Assembly (NCBI GenBank): GCA_003454975.1
Contig: DMST01000446.1
Location: forward strand, 1,472-65,471
Length of the DNA stretch: 64,000 nucleotides
Direction: 5' to 3'
From: Cytophagales bacterium
GTDB taxonomy: Bacteria; Bacteroidota; Bacteroidia; Cytophagales; Cyclobacteriaceae
In this document: piece after piece, positions 1 to 9,527 of the stretch
Numbering within the stretch: the first letter of the stretch is position 1
How the letters are laid out: the number at the start of each line of letters is the position of its first letter
Notes under the pieces: model-generated
The model's database searches: none
Seen by the model: only the letters and a program-made list of their open reading frames with translations
What the model was told of the DNA's origin: nothing
Made by a program: the position numbers and the translations under genes

Positions 1-1031
1 TAGTCGCCGCCGTCCGGGCCATTGTCCGAGGTCACAATGAACACCGTATTCTCCGCCAAATTCTGCTCTTCCAGGTACTGTACGTACCGCCCAATGTGGT
101 AGTCCATCGCCTCCAGCATGCCCGCCATCGTGGCCATATCCGTAGCGTGGTCCCGTTGTTCTTTCTCGGTCAGGTCAGTCCAGGCCCGATGTCCGTCGTG
201 GTTGGGGTTCATCGTAGCTGTTTCAGGGATGATACCCATTTCCTTAGCTTTCGCAAACCGGGCCTCGCGGAGTGCATCCCATCCGGCTTGGTATACTTCC
301 AGGTACTTTTCTACGTACTCCGTAGGTGCCTGTAGTGGAGCATGTAGGGCCTGAAAGGCCAGATAGGAGAAGAAAGGGCGATCCGATTGTTCTTCCTCTT
401 GATGGTATCGAATCAGTTCATCTACGTAAAACTCCGAGGAATAGAAATCTTCTGGCAGGTCAGCCGGTTGGCCGTCCGCATACCACTGGGTTTTGGGCTT
501 AAAGGGTAAATATCCCTTGGTGGAATAGTTGTCGCTGCCCGAACCAGAGAGGACGAACGAGCGGTCGAATCCTCGCACGTTGGGCAGTGTGTTTTCATCG
601 TGACCCAAATGCCACTTGCCTGTGGTATAGGTATTGTAATCTTGCTCCTTCAGCCGGGTAGCAATGGTTTGCACCCGGTCATTCAGAATTCCTTCGTAGC
701 CGGGTATTTCCTGGTATTCCTCGGGTAGCATCTCCGGCAGGTTGGGCACGCCCGTCAGGCGACTATCCGAGCCGGTCATCAGCATGGCCCGGGAAGGCGC
801 ACAGACCGGGGAAGCGTGTAGATTCGTAAATTTGGTCCCCTGTTCGGCAAGCCGGTCGATAGTTGGCGTGTGAATCTCGCCGCCAAAGGCACCCAAGTCC
901 ATCAGGCCCATATCGTCCACTAAAATCAAGACTACATTAGGCGGGTTTGCCTCGGTCGTTGACTGAGCTAAGCTATAGTAGGAGGTGCTAAGTAGCGCCG
1001 CTCCCACCAGACATGTGCGTAGGTTCCTCAT
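1..1031 (-). CDS. Sulfatase (arylsulfatase-type), C-terminal part cut by window edge
   Basis: Predicted periplasmic sulfate-ester hydrolase. The ATG at 1031 opens a signal peptide of about 23 residues ending in LAQ, followed by the sulfatase start NVVLILVDDMG (metal-binding Asp pair near residues 39-40). The active-site signature CAPSR is at residues 77-81, so the formylglycine precursor is a cysteine. The second conserved block VTSDNGPDGGD lies at the edge of the window, after which the gene continues outside. The start is 7 bases after the stop of the DJ-1/PfpI lipoprotein gene, so the two are probably one operon. The substrate cannot be told from the sequence; sulfated polysaccharide or aryl sulfates are both possible. 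The family assignment is secure. Confidence 0.93.
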   Translation of the reverse strand, partial: MRNLRTCLVGAALLSTSYYSLAQSTTEANPPNVVLILVDDMGLMDLGAFGGEIHTPTIDRLAEQGTKFTNLHASPVCAPSRAMLMTGSDSRLTGVPNLPEMLPEEYQEIPGYEGILNDRVQTIATRLKEQDYNTYTTGKWHLGHDENTLPNVRGFDRSFVLSGSGSDNYSTKGYLPFKPKTQWYADGQPADLPEDFYSSEFYVDELIRYHQEEEQSDRPFFSYLAFQALHAPLQAPTEYVEKYLEVYQAGWDALREARFAKAKEMGIIPETATMNPNHDGHRAWTDLTEKEQRDHATDMATMAGMLEAMDYHIGRYVQYLEEQNLAENTVFIVTSDNGPDGGD

Positions 1032-1038
1032 TCGATCA

Positions 1039-1890
1039 TTAGGGGTTTTGGGCGGCTAATATTCGCATGATCTGGTATGCTGTTTCGTGCGATGAGTTTT
1101 GGTTCTGTCCCGTGACGAAGCGTTCCTCCTCGTCTACCACCGTTAGCGTTTGGAAGAAATCGCGGCGGCCCGTACTACACTGGTAGTTGGCCCCGGCTTT
1201 TACGAGCTCTTCCTCTGGGTGCTTGGGCGTAAAGGCAATGTTCAGTTGGTCCAACTGCCCTTGGGTTACCCCCGTCATGGTACGGCCCTGTACCAGCGGT
1301 TGACCGTTCTTATCCTTGGCAGACGTGAAGGCCAGTGCTCCGTGGCATACGCTGCCGTAGATCACGTCCGATGCGTAGTAGGCATCCGACACCTTTTCGG
1401 CAATTACTTCCGACTGGCTCATGTCGTAGGCCGCTCCCCAACCACCGGAAAAGAAGACTACGTCGTAGTCCTTGAAATCCACCTCGGCTACTGGGATAGA
1501 ATTCGTCGTTTTGGCCTGGAAGATAGGATCCTCCAGGTAGCGTTCGTCCTCTGGTGCCCGCAAAGCAGGTTTGAATGATTGAGGATCGATAGGGATCTCA
1601 CCTCCTTGCACGCTCGCTACGTGTACCTCCATGTCCGCATCCAAAAAGTCGTAGTAGGGGATGGTCATTTCCGAGGCAAATACCCCCGTGGGGTCGCCAT
1701 CCGTTTCTCCGGGTTTGTTGAGTACGGCGTGGCTCGTGGTCACAATCAGTGCTTTCTTACCCGTCACCTCATAGGTAGGGCCACTGTAGTCTGGGTGTAG
1801 TCCCCGATTTTGCAATGCTTTCTGACAACTGCTGCTGCCCAGCGCCATCATCCCTGCTAGGGTGAAGAGTACAAGATTTCGAATTATCAC
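1039..1890 (-). CDS. DJ-1/PfpI (class I glutamine amidotransferase-like) lipoprotein
   Basis: A 283-residue protein with a GTG start and a lipoprotein signal (LGSSSC, lipidated Cys22), so it is predicted to be membrane-anchored outside the cytoplasm. The mature part has the DJ-1/ThiJ/PfpI fold: the TGVFASE stretch with the conserved Glu at residue 73, the VFFSGGWG turn near 145-152, and the nucleophile elbow YGSVCHG with Cys182 and His183. Relatives are Hsp31-like glyoxalases, chaperones and amidases. An exported, lipidated form is less usual than the cytoplasmic one. It is first in an operon with the sulfatase. The exact reaction is not predictable. Confidence 0.85.
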   Translation of the reverse strand: MIIRNLVLFTLAGMMALGSSSCQKALQNRGLHPDYSGPTYEVTGKKALIVTTSHAVLNKPGETDGDPTGVFASEMTIPYYDFLDADMEVHVASVQGGEIPIDPQSFKPALRAPEDERYLEDPIFQAKTTNSIPVAEVDFKDYDVVFFSGGWGAAYDMSQSEVIAEKVSDAYYASDVIYGSVCHGALAFTSAKDKNGQPLVQGRTMTGVTQGQLDQLNIAFTPKHPEEELVKAGANYQCSTGRRDFFQTLTVVDEEERFVTGQNQNSSHETAYQIMRILAAQNP

Positions 1891-1921
1891 AGTGTTTGTC
1901 GTTTACTCATGTGGTATGCCA

Positions 1922-1929
1922 CAAAAGTA
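1922..1929 (-). promoter_or_regulatory. -7 promoter element for the DJ-1/sulfatase operon
   Basis: On the minus strand this reads TACTTTTG, a full match to the Bacteroidota -7 consensus TAnnTTTG. It lies 31 bases upstream of the GTG start at 1890. A TTG occurs 24 bases further upstream, a little far for a -33 element, inside the inverted repeat at 1952-1967. Confidence 0.5.
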
Positions 1930-1951
1930 CCCGACCATCCACCCGGATCTA

Positions 1952-1967
1952 TTCAACAAATGTTGAA
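1952..1967. promoter_or_regulatory. Inverted repeat TTCAACA-AA-TGTTGAA, possible operator
   Basis: Perfect 7-base arms around a 2-base centre. It overlaps the -33 region of the DJ-1/sulfatase promoter and sits between that operon and the Crp/Fnr-type regulator gene ending at 2025. Dyad symmetry and position suggest a regulator site. The link to the neighbouring regulator is inference. Confidence 0.4.
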
Positions 1968-2024
1968 AAAAATGGCTTTTGCACTGGGTCGAAAGGCTCG
2001 TAGAGAAACAGTGTCTACCAGGGT

Positions 2025-2600
2025 CTATTCCTGGTTGCGAACTCGGCTAAGCTGCGTGGGCGTAACGCCAATCATGGAAGCGATAAAGCCGAGGGGGAAC
2101 TTCTTAAGCAAATCTGGATGGTTATCACGGATGTACTGGTAGCGCTCCTTGGCCGTACCCGTCAAAAAGAGATATTGATTTTTTGCCACGTCTACCAACT
2201 GCTCTGTCATGTGCTTGCGCATCACAATATTCAAGGTAAGACTGGTGTCGAGTAGCTTTTTGATCTCCGCTATGGGGGCTAGCAACAGCGTAAGGTCTTG
2301 TAAACATTCTATGCCAATCGGGGAACGGGTGATACCCGTGAGCCGTGCGGGATCCATAAGAAACGAATTGTCCTGTCGAATGCGGGCTGTCACCTCTTTC
2401 CCGTTTTCCTTGTAGATAATTACTCGAACCGCCCCTTCTCCTAAAAAGGCCAGGTGCTCTCCGGCCTCAAAAGGTTTTTTGAAAAACTCACCTTTCTGAA
2501 AGTGCCTTAACTGAAACAGGGCTAAAATTTGGGCAAGTTCATCCTCCTGGGTGGGCTGTGGTACTTTCGACAGAATGTAGTGCTTTAGGGCGTCTTTCAT
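2025..2600 (-). CDS. Crp/Fnr-family transcriptional regulator
   Basis: A 191-residue protein from the ATG at 2600 (a GTG lies directly before it). The N-terminal two thirds form a cyclic-nucleotide-binding-like beta-roll (GEHLAFLGEGAVRV around residues 47-60), with no cysteine cluster as in Fnr. The C-terminal part, ERYQYIRDNHPDLL then IASMIGVTPTQLSRVR, is the short winged helix-turn-helix typical of this family in Bacteroidota. It lies upstream of, and in the same direction as, the DJ-1/sulfatase operon. The effector is unknown; many members of this Bacteroidota group lack obvious cAMP ligands. Confidence 0.85.
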   Translation of the reverse strand: MKDALKHYILSKVPQPTQEDELAQILALFQLRHFQKGEFFKKPFEAGEHLAFLGEGAVRVIIYKENGKEVTARIRQDNSFLMDPARLTGITRSPIGIECLQDLTLLLAPIAEIKKLLDTSLTLNIVMRKHMTEQLVDVAKNQYLFLTGTAKERYQYIRDNHPDLLKKFPLGFIASMIGVTPTQLSRVRNQE

Positions 2601-2904
2601 CACGGGGCTTGCTCACAAATGCTCGAAGGCATAGGGACTTCTATAAAGTTAGTACATCTCTGCAAAGACAAAAGAAAAATGCTGGCTAAGCGCAAAGAAG
2701 AAAGTCCTTTTGGGCTTGGTGTATATGCGCTGGGGCTTTGTCAGAGGGTCGTTCTTACCCAGTCGATTTGGAGTGGTTTATTCTGTAGTGTCAAGAAATA
2801 GTTAGTGGTTAACTATGGGTACTCATCCTTTGTAGTGCTCCAGCCAACCAACTACAACAATACCATCGCTTGAATAGCCCAACTAACAATTAATAAGCCT
2901 TCTT
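2601..2904. other. Intergenic region, no gene supported
   Basis: About 300 bases between the end of the efflux operon and the regulator start. A 60-codon plus-strand frame (2619-2801) has no family resemblance and no promoter. I see no convincing terminator for the efflux operon here. Confidence 0.5.
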
Positions 2905-4206
2905 TTATTCAGCTAGCAGTTGCCCACTCAATCTCAGCAGCTCAATTTCGACTTGCTTAATGCGGTAGCGAACATTCAAGAGCCGACTCTCGGCTTGCAC
3001 CAGGTTCCGCTGGGCCTCCCTTAGCTCCAGGGCATTAGATTTACCTAGTCGGTAGCGGTCAAGCGCGATGCTGGCATTCTCCCTAGCCACCGCTACATTC
3101 TGCTCCTCTAGCGCTAGAGCGGCCTGCTGATTCTGGTACACATTGTACACCTGTGCCAAGGTGCCTTCCAGGTCTAGTAAAAGCTGGCCGTAGGTAGCTT
3201 CGGCGACTTGTAGCTGCAGGTTGGTGTTCTCTTGTAGCCGGCGAGCATCCAGTGCTCCCGAGAGCGACCAGCGGGCGGTGAGTCCGTAGGTGAGGCCAAA
3301 GGTTTGGTTCTGCAATACAAAACCTGCCTCGGCATCCGAAAAATTGTAGCCGTAGCCTACATTGGCATCCAGGGTGGGGAAGAGGCCCGTGCGGGCCTGA
3401 TCGCTGGCTACTTCCGCTTGGGTTTGCGAGTTGCGCTGCTGCTCAATCTGCGGGTTTTCCAGCAGCCCTTGGCGCAAGGTCTCGAATACCAAATTGGTAT
3501 CTATGGGGATGGTGGATTCGGGAATTAGAGGAGTAGTAGGCTCCTGACCGAGCAGTACATTGAGTGATATGCTTGCCGACTGCACTGCTTCTTGCTGTGC
3601 CAGCCAGAGGGCACTATCGGTATTATAATCGACCTGTGCCTGCAGGTATTCAAGTTTGGAGGACTTGCCCACCTCGTATTGGGCCTGGGCCAGGTCTACC
3701 CGCTCGCGCGAAAGGGCCAAATTGGTCTCCAGCACTTCAATCTGGTTATTCGCTACCACCAAAGCATAGTAGGCATCAGATACATCGGCCAGGGTGGACT
3801 CCATCAGGGTTTCCAGGCCTTGCTGGCCGTTCTCGGCCGCCAACTCGGTGAGCTGGATGCGGTAACGTTTACCGAACCCTTCGAACAGGCGGTAGGATAG
3901 ACCCGCATTCGCATTGACGGAGAAAGTGCCGGCTCCCGGCCGGTTTTGGGTCTCCCCACTAGCAAAGGTGAGGTTCACATTTTGCGTGCGCTGGTTTAGC
4001 CCACCGTCTACGGAAAATTCAGGCATCCAGTTCAGCCAGGTATATGCCGTATTGTTGTCCAGTACAGCCTGGTTTAGGCGGTTGATAACCACCCCGTAGT
4101 TCTTTTCTAAACCCAAAGCCATGGCATCGGCCAGGCGTAATGTGTCTTGAGCCTGAGTTGCTATGGACAACATCAGGCCGAAAGCAGCTAAAAAATATCG
4201 ATACAT
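2905..4206 (-). CDS. TolC-family outer-membrane efflux channel
   Basis: A 433-residue protein with a signal peptide (to about ATQAQ, residue 20) and the TolC arrangement: two homologous halves rich in long heptad helices, each ending in an outer-membrane strand region. The second half carries ARENASIALDRYRLGKSNAL, typical of outer-membrane factor proteins. It would form the outer-membrane duct for the pump encoded just upstream. The ATG is one base after the stop of the RND pump gene, so translation is probably coupled. It is the last gene of the adaptor-pump-channel operon. Confidence 0.92.
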   Translation of the reverse strand: MYRYFLAAFGLMLSIATQAQDTLRLADAMALGLEKNYGVVINRLNQAVLDNNTAYTWLNWMPEFSVDGGLNQRTQNVNLTFASGETQNRPGAGTFSVNANAGLSYRLFEGFGKRYRIQLTELAAENGQQGLETLMESTLADVSDAYYALVVANNQIEVLETNLALSRERVDLAQAQYEVGKSSKLEYLQAQVDYNTDSALWLAQQEAVQSASISLNVLLGQEPTTPLIPESTIPIDTNLVFETLRQGLLENPQIEQQRNSQTQAEVASDQARTGLFPTLDANVGYGYNFSDAEAGFVLQNQTFGLTYGLTARWSLSGALDARRLQENTNLQLQVAEATYGQLLLDLEGTLAQVYNVYQNQQAALALEEQNVAVARENASIALDRYRLGKSNALELREAQRNLVQAESRLLNVRYRIKQVEIELLRLSGQLLAE

Positions 4207-4207
4207 A

Positions 4208-7200
4208 TCAGTAGCGAGCCATTCGTTTCTCCTTGCCTGTCAGGTAGCTGTACATGGCAGGAATAATGTAAAGAGTAAGGGTAGTAGCTAGAATCAAACC
4301 TCCGATCACGGCCACCCCCATAGAGACGCGGCTTTCAGATCCGGCGCCTAGCGCTAGGGCAATGGGCAGGATGCCCAAAATGGTGGAGAGGCTCGTCATT
4401 AGGATAGGCCGGAAACGGGCCTCGGCGGCGCCAATGATGGCCTCTTTCACGTCCAGGCCTTGGGCCTTGCGTTGGTTGGCAAACTCCACAATCAGAATCC
4501 CGTTTTTGGTCACTAGCCCTATCAGCATGATGATCCCAATCTGGCTAAAGATGTTGAGGGTTTCTTCGAAATACCATAACGTGAACAGGGCACCTGCCAA
4601 GGCTAAGGGCACCGTAAACATGATGATGAACGGATCGCGGAAACTTTCAAACTGGGCAGAAAGTACCAGATAGATCAAGATGAGTGCGAAGGCAAAGGCA
4701 AACACCAGGCTGTTGGAGCTGTCCCGGAATTCCGCTGATGTGCCCGCCAGCTCTGTCTGGAAGGTATCGTCAAGTACTTCGGCGGCAATGGCGTCCATAG
4801 CATCGATGCCTTCACCCACGGTTTTGCCAGGGACTAAACCTGCCGAGATGGTCGCTGATGCGTACCGGTTGAACCGAAAGAGTTGGGGAGGGGTGCTTTC
4901 TTCGGAGAAGGAAACCAGATTGTCTAGCTGAATCAAGCGACCGTCCCGGTTGCGCACGTACAAGCTTCGCAGGTCTACCGGCTCGTTACGGTCTTCCCGA
5001 CTTACTTGCCCTATCACCTGGTACTGCTTGCCATTCATGATGAAGTAGCCAAACCGCTGACCGCTCAGGCCTAGCTGCAAAGTTTGGGCAATATCCCGAA
5101 TATCCACGCCTAGGCTGCGGGCCTTGTCCCGATCAATATCAATCTGCAGTTCGGGTTTATTGAACTTGAGGTCCAGATCCACAAATGTGAAGGTGTTATT
5201 TCCCCGAGCCTTTTCCATAAAAGTGGGCAGCACTTCCTTCAGCTTTTCCAAAGTAGGGGCTTGTAATACAAATTGCACAGGCAATCCACCTCGGCGGTCC
5301 CCGATGGCTCGGGGTTGGGTGACAAAGGCTCGTGCCTCGGTTAGCTGCATGATTTTAGGCGTAATCGCACTAGCAATCTCCGCCTGAGAGCGGTCGCGTT
5401 CGGTGGCATCTACCAGTTTGGCAATCACAAAAGCGGAGTTGACCGAGCTAGAAGCCCCAAAACCGGGAGAGGTTACTGAGATGATACCCTCACTTTCCGG
5501 TACGGCATCCATCATGATGGACACTGCCTGATCTACGTAGCGGTCCATGTATTCGAAAGTAGCCCCTTCGGCCGCCGTGGCAATCACCCGGAAAGTGCCC
5601 CGGTCTTCCAACGGAGATAGCTCCGAAGGAATCACCGTTCCCAAAAGGTAGATTAGGAAGCCCATGGCGCCCACTATGGGGAACGCTAGCCACCTGCGCC
5701 GCATAAAGTTTTCCAAACTGCGGTTGTATCCTTCGTTGAGGCGCACAAACAGCGGCTCCGTTTTTTGGTACAGCCAATTTTGCTTTTCTCTACGCTTCAG
5801 GATGCGCGAGCTCAGCATGGGGGTAAGCGAGAGTGCTACGAAGGAAGAGATGATGACCGCCCCGGCCACTACAATTCCAAACTCGCGGAAGAGCCGACCG
5901 GTAAGGCCTTGCAAGAATATCACAGGAAGGAATACTGCCGCCAGGGCTACTGTGGTGGAGATGACCGCAAAGAATATCTCCGTACTTCCCTTCAGAGCTG
6001 CCTCGCGGGGTTTCATGCCGCCTTCGATTTTAGAATAAATGTTTTCCAGCACCACAATGGTATCGTCCACCACCAAGCCAATGGCTAGTACCAGACCCAG
6101 CAACGTGAGTACGTTGATGGAGAACCCAGCAATGTACATAATGAAGAAGCTGCCAATTAGGGAAATGGGGATGGTAATTACCGGGATCAGCGTGGTGCGC
6201 CAATCGCGTAAAAACAGGAAGATGATCAGCACCACCAAGCCAAAGGCCAAAAAGATGGTTTGTTGTACTTCATCAATTGAGTCCTGAATATACCGGGTAT
6301 TATCAAAGCTAATTGCCAGGGTGATGTCCTCCGGCACGTCCGTCTGGATAGCTTCCAGCCGTTTGTAAAACTCATTGGCGATGTCCAGATTGTTAGAGCC
6401 TGGCTGCGGGATTAGGACCGTCAGCACCATGGGTACCAGGTCTCGCTTCAGGATGGTGCGCTCGTTCTCCGCCCCAAGCTCTGCCGAACCAATGTCGCGA
6501 AAGCGAACGATGTTCGTTCCTGTCTCTTTGATAATCAGGTCGTTGAATTCTTGAGGAGTACTCAACCGACCCAGTGTCCTTACGGATAGCTCCGTATTGG
6601 CTCCCTCTACCCGGCCAGAAGGCAGTTCCACGTTGTTGCGGTTTACCGCATTCAGTACGTCTACCGGTGTTAAGTTATAAGCGGCCAGCTTCACAGGATC
6701 CATCCACAAGCGCATAGAATATCGCTTTTGCCCCCATATCCGCACTTGGCTCACACCCGGTATGGTTTGGAAGCGCTCCTTGAAGAGGTCTTCAGCTATT
6801 TGGCTTAGCTCTAGCAACGAGCGTGAATCACTCCTAATCTGTAGGGCAATAATAGGGCTGCTGTCCGCATCTGCTTTGGTTACCGTAGGCGGATCGGCAT
6901 CCGGCGGCAGGTTGCGCTGCGCGCCGCTCACCTTATCCCGCACGTCGTTGGCGGCAGCTTCCAGGTCCACACTCAGTTCAAACTCCACCGTGATCGTACT
7001 GCGGCCATCCCGGCTTACCGAAGTCAGTTTCTTGATGCCCTGTATACTATTCACCGCTTCCTCTAGCGGCTCAGTAATCTGCGACTCTATAATATCTGCG
7101 TTGGCCCCGGTGTACCCGGTGGCTACCGTGATCACCGGTGGATCTACGCTGGGGTACTCCCGAACCCCCAGAAAGGAGAACCCGATCACCCCGAACAGGA

Positions 7201-7267
7201 TGACAATGATGCTCATCACAATGGCGAGCACGGGGCGGTTTACGCTTATGTTGGATAATGATGCCAT
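4208..7267 (-). CDS. RND efflux pump, HAE1/AcrB-type inner-membrane permease
   Basis: A 1019-residue proton-driven exporter of the AcrB/MexB class, the usual length. It starts with the typical NISVNRPVLAIV helix, has two large periplasmic domains between transmembrane blocks, and shows the paired aspartates of helix 4 in AIGLVVDDTIVVLENI, which carry proton coupling. The second half repeats the pattern (LIGLVTKNGILIVEFAN). It is flanked 6 bases upstream by the adaptor and 1 base downstream by the TolC-like channel. Substrates are likely drugs, detergents or lipophilic compounds; no regulator is adjacent, so specificity is open. Confidence 0.96.
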   Translation of the reverse strand: MASLSNISVNRPVLAIVMSIIVILFGVIGFSFLGVREYPSVDPPVITVATGYTGANADIIESQITEPLEEAVNSIQGIKKLTSVSRDGRSTITVEFELSVDLEAAANDVRDKVSGAQRNLPPDADPPTVTKADADSSPIIALQIRSDSRSLLELSQIAEDLFKERFQTIPGVSQVRIWGQKRYSMRLWMDPVKLAAYNLTPVDVLNAVNRNNVELPSGRVEGANTELSVRTLGRLSTPQEFNDLIIKETGTNIVRFRDIGSAELGAENERTILKRDLVPMVLTVLIPQPGSNNLDIANEFYKRLEAIQTDVPEDITLAISFDNTRYIQDSIDEVQQTIFLAFGLVVLIIFLFLRDWRTTLIPVITIPISLIGSFFIMYIAGFSINVLTLLGLVLAIGLVVDDTIVVLENIYSKIEGGMKPREAALKGSTEIFFAVISTTVALAAVFLPVIFLQGLTGRLFREFGIVVAGAVIISSFVALSLTPMLSSRILKRREKQNWLYQKTEPLFVRLNEGYNRSLENFMRRRWLAFPIVGAMGFLIYLLGTVIPSELSPLEDRGTFRVIATAAEGATFEYMDRYVDQAVSIMMDAVPESEGIISVTSPGFGASSSVNSAFVIAKLVDATERDRSQAEIASAITPKIMQLTEARAFVTQPRAIGDRRGGLPVQFVLQAPTLEKLKEVLPTFMEKARGNNTFTFVDLDLKFNKPELQIDIDRDKARSLGVDIRDIAQTLQLGLSGQRFGYFIMNGKQYQVIGQVSREDRNEPVDLRSLYVRNRDGRLIQLDNLVSFSEESTPPQLFRFNRYASATISAGLVPGKTVGEGIDAMDAIAAEVLDDTFQTELAGTSAEFRDSSNSLVFAFAFALILIYLVLSAQFESFRDPFIIMFTVPLALAGALFTLWYFEETLNIFSQIGIIMLIGLVTKNGILIVEFANQRKAQGLDVKEAIIGAAEARFRPILMTSLSTILGILPIALALGAGSESRVSMGVAVIGGLILATTLTLYIIPAMYSYLTGKEKRMARY

Positions 7268-7273
7268 AGGTAG

Positions 7274-8341
7274 TTAAGGAATGATGGTCACCGGACCGCC
7301 GGGGGTCAGTTGCAGTATGCCAGAAGTAATCACCGTATCGCCGGGGGTTAACCCTTCCACAATCTCGATCTCACGTTCCAGCCGGGTGCCGATTTTTACG
7401 GCGGTAGAGGTAGCCACGCCGTTTTGCTTCAGCCATACCTTATGCCCTCCTAGCTCCGGCACTACCGATTCGGTAGGCACCAGCAAGGCGGATTCCCGGG
7501 TTTCCAATACCAATTCTATTTTCACGAATGCCCCGGGTAACAATTCCCCGCTGGGATTCGGGCTTTTGGCCCGTAGCGTAAGGGTTCGTGTTTCGGGATC
7601 TATCTGAGGCTCTATCGCGTATACTGTACCCTCAAACAGGCTCTCCGAGGTCTCGGTAGAAAAATAAATGCGGTCGCCAACGGCTACCTGTTGGCTATAT
7701 TTTCCAGGTATCGAGAACTCCAGTTTCACCGGATCGATATCGAAGAACTGAGCTATGGTTGTAGCAGGAGTCACGTAACTGCCCTCACTCACCAAACGCA
7801 GTCCTATTATGCCATCGAAGGGAGCCAATATTCGTGTTTTTTCCAATTGGGCTTCTACAAGCTTCAGGTCCGCCTCTGCCGTATTCAGCTGTGTGAGTGC
7901 TTGATCGTATTCCTCTTGGCTGATGGCTTCCTTTTCCAACAGTTGCCGTTGGCGGTATTCGCTCGCCTCTAGCAGCTTTTTGGTATAAGTAAGCTTTTCC
8001 TGTTGAGCCAGCAACTCCTCCGCATTGAGTTGCAGGAGGAGGGTGCCTTTCCGCACGGCCCTGCCTTCTGGCAAAGCCAGCTTCGAAATCCGGCCTGAAG
8101 CCTCTGGTTGTAGGTTCAACGACTCATTGGCCAAAATCGATCCTGTCACATTCAGTGTGTTTTCCAGTCGTTGTGCCTCCACCACCAAGGCCTTTACCCG
8201 GGTAGCTGAAGATTGTTGAGAGGGGGAAGGAGCAGTTGCTTCTTCAGAGCCTGAGAGAAAATCGAACTTATTCCGAAAGGCTAAAAATGCGATAACCAAC
8301 ACGATGACCGTGGTGATCAGGCGCCGCAGCGTTTTGTTCAT
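7274..8341 (-). CDS. RND efflux periplasmic adaptor (membrane fusion protein)
   Basis: A 355-residue adaptor that links the pump to the TolC-like channel. I chose ATG 8341 because it opens directly on a basic start and a membrane anchor (RRLITTVIVLVIAFLAF); an in-frame ATG at 8422 adds 27 residues of no recognisable kind. Domains in order are a lipoyl/barrel-sandwich half (LNVTGSILANESLNLQPEAS), a helical hairpin at about 115-170, the second lipoyl half (ILAPFDGIIGLRLVSEGSYV), a beta-barrel and a membrane-proximal domain ending in LTPGGPVTI. First gene of the efflux operon. Confidence 0.92.
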   Translation of the reverse strand: MNKTLRRLITTVIVLVIAFLAFRNKFDFLSGSEEATAPSPSQQSSATRVKALVVEAQRLENTLNVTGSILANESLNLQPEASGRISKLALPEGRAVRKGTLLLQLNAEELLAQQEKLTYTKKLLEASEYRQRQLLEKEAISQEEYDQALTQLNTAEADLKLVEAQLEKTRILAPFDGIIGLRLVSEGSYVTPATTIAQFFDIDPVKLEFSIPGKYSQQVAVGDRIYFSTETSESLFEGTVYAIEPQIDPETRTLTLRAKSPNPSGELLPGAFVKIELVLETRESALLVPTESVVPELGGHKVWLKQNGVATSTAVKIGTRLEREIEIVEGLTPGDTVITSGILQLTPGGPVTIIP

Positions 8342-8452
8342 AGTTAAGAGGTTGCTACTCAAAAAACGCCCACTTACTGAAATGGTTTTTATTGGGATGA
8401 CCGAATGGTTAGGAATGTCCATCAGCGGGCAAAATCTACCTTTGCAGGCAAT

Positions 8453-8492
8453 AAAAAAGCGTGCTACCCCACGCTGTGAGTAGCACGCTTTT
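8453..8492 (-). terminator. Intrinsic terminator of lipA
   Basis: GCGTGCTAC pairs with GTAGCACGC around a 12-base loop and is followed on the minus strand by six T. It lies 24 bases beyond the lipA stop and separates lipA from the efflux operon. Confidence 0.88.
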
Positions 8493-8516
8493 GCATTTTT
8501 TGGAGAATATGTTCGC

Positions 8517-9404
8517 TTAAATAGGCACGTTTACATGGCGTTCTGCATGGTAGCTACTGCGTACCAAGGGACCCGATTCTACATACTTCAAGCCCCTCTT
8601 TAGGCCTTCTTCCCCATAGTGATCAAACAGGTCCGGGTGGATGAATTCAGCTACCTCAATGTGCATCTTGGTGGGCTGCAGGTACTGACCCAATGTCAGG
8701 ATGTCCAGACCGTGGGCGGCCAAATCATCCATAGCTTTGTACACCTCATCCTTGGTTTCACCCAAACCCAGCATAATGCCCGATTTGGTGCGCATACCCG
8801 CGTCTTTTGTGCGCTGTATTTGCTCTAGGCTTCGGTTATATTTTGCCTGAGGGCGCACCCGGCGGTACAGTCGCTCAACGGTTTCCATGTTGTGAGAGAC
8901 AACTTCTTGTCCGGGCTCAATCATACGCGCCAAAGCATCCCAGTTTCCCTTCACATCAGGTATCAGCGTCTCAATGGTAGTTTCTGGGCTTTGCTCATTC
9001 ACTGCAACAACCGTCTGGTACCAGATTTCGGCTCCACGATCCTTCAACTCATCCCGGTTTACCGAGGTCAGGACTGCGTGTTTTACACCCATCAGTTTGA
9101 TGGCCTCTGCTACACGGTTCGGCTCATCTTCATCATATTCTGGAGGTCTGCCAGTAGCTACTGCACAAAAGGTGCAAGAGCGGGTACAGACATTGCCCAA
9201 AATCATAAATGTGGCCGTACCAGCACCCCAGCACTCACCCATATTGGGACAGTTTCCACTTTCGCAGATGGTGTGAAGCTTATATTCATCTACCAACTTC
9301 CGCACTTTCCGATAACCTTCACCTACCGGCAATTTTACGCGCAACCAGTTGGGTTTGCGGGTGCGTTCGGTGGCTTCCTCCGCTACTACGGGTAGTTCTA
9401 TCAT
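8517..9404 (-). CDS. lipA: Lipoyl synthase
   Basis: A 295-residue radical-SAM enzyme that inserts two sulfurs into octanoyl groups on the E2 and H proteins to make lipoyl cofactors. Both iron-sulfur cluster motifs are visible: the auxiliary cluster cysteines in [12 protein letters not shown] (about residues 47-58) and the radical-SAM CxxxCxxC in CTRSCTFC (about 73-80). The C-terminal RSSYHAE carries the conserved serine that binds the auxiliary cluster. Length and motifs are full. The gene stands alone with its own leader and terminator; lipB is not in the window. Confidence 0.97.
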   Translation of the reverse strand: MIELPVVAEEATERTRKPNWLRVKLPVGEGYRKVRKLVDEYKLHTICESGNCPNMGECWGAGTATFMILGNVCTRSCTFCAVATGRPPEYDEDEPNRVAEAIKLMGVKHAVLTSVNRDELKDRGAEIWYQTVVAVNEQSPETTIETLIPDVKGNWDALARMIEPGQEVVSHNMETVERLYRRVRPQAKYNRSLEQIQRTKDAGMRTKSGIMLGLGETKDEVYKAMDDLAAHGLDILTLGQYLQPTKMHIEVAEFIHPDLFDHYGEEGLKRGLKYVESGPLVRSSYHAERHVNVPI

Positions 9405-9440
9405 ACCTACGTCGGTTTACAATTCTTTAACTATAAGCCC

Positions 9441-9504
9441 AAGGGCAGGGCATGGGAATAAGCACAGTAATTGCTGCCCTTCTTGCTATGAGGCAACAAA
9501 GGTA
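9441..9504 (-). promoter_or_regulatory. lipA promoter element and leader hairpin
   Basis: TACCTTTG on the minus strand at 9497-9504 matches the -7 consensus TAnnTTTG; no clear -33 element is seen. The resulting leader of about 90 bases contains an 8-base-pair hairpin (AAGGGCAG at 9441-9448 with CTGCCCTT at 9474-9481). Whether the hairpin has a role is unknown. Confidence 0.4.
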
Positions 9505-9527
9505 ATGACAAAAGAATTCAGCGGAAA

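Noticed and set aside
2619..2801. A 60-codon plus-strand frame
   Set aside because: No promoter, no family resemblance and unlikely composition.
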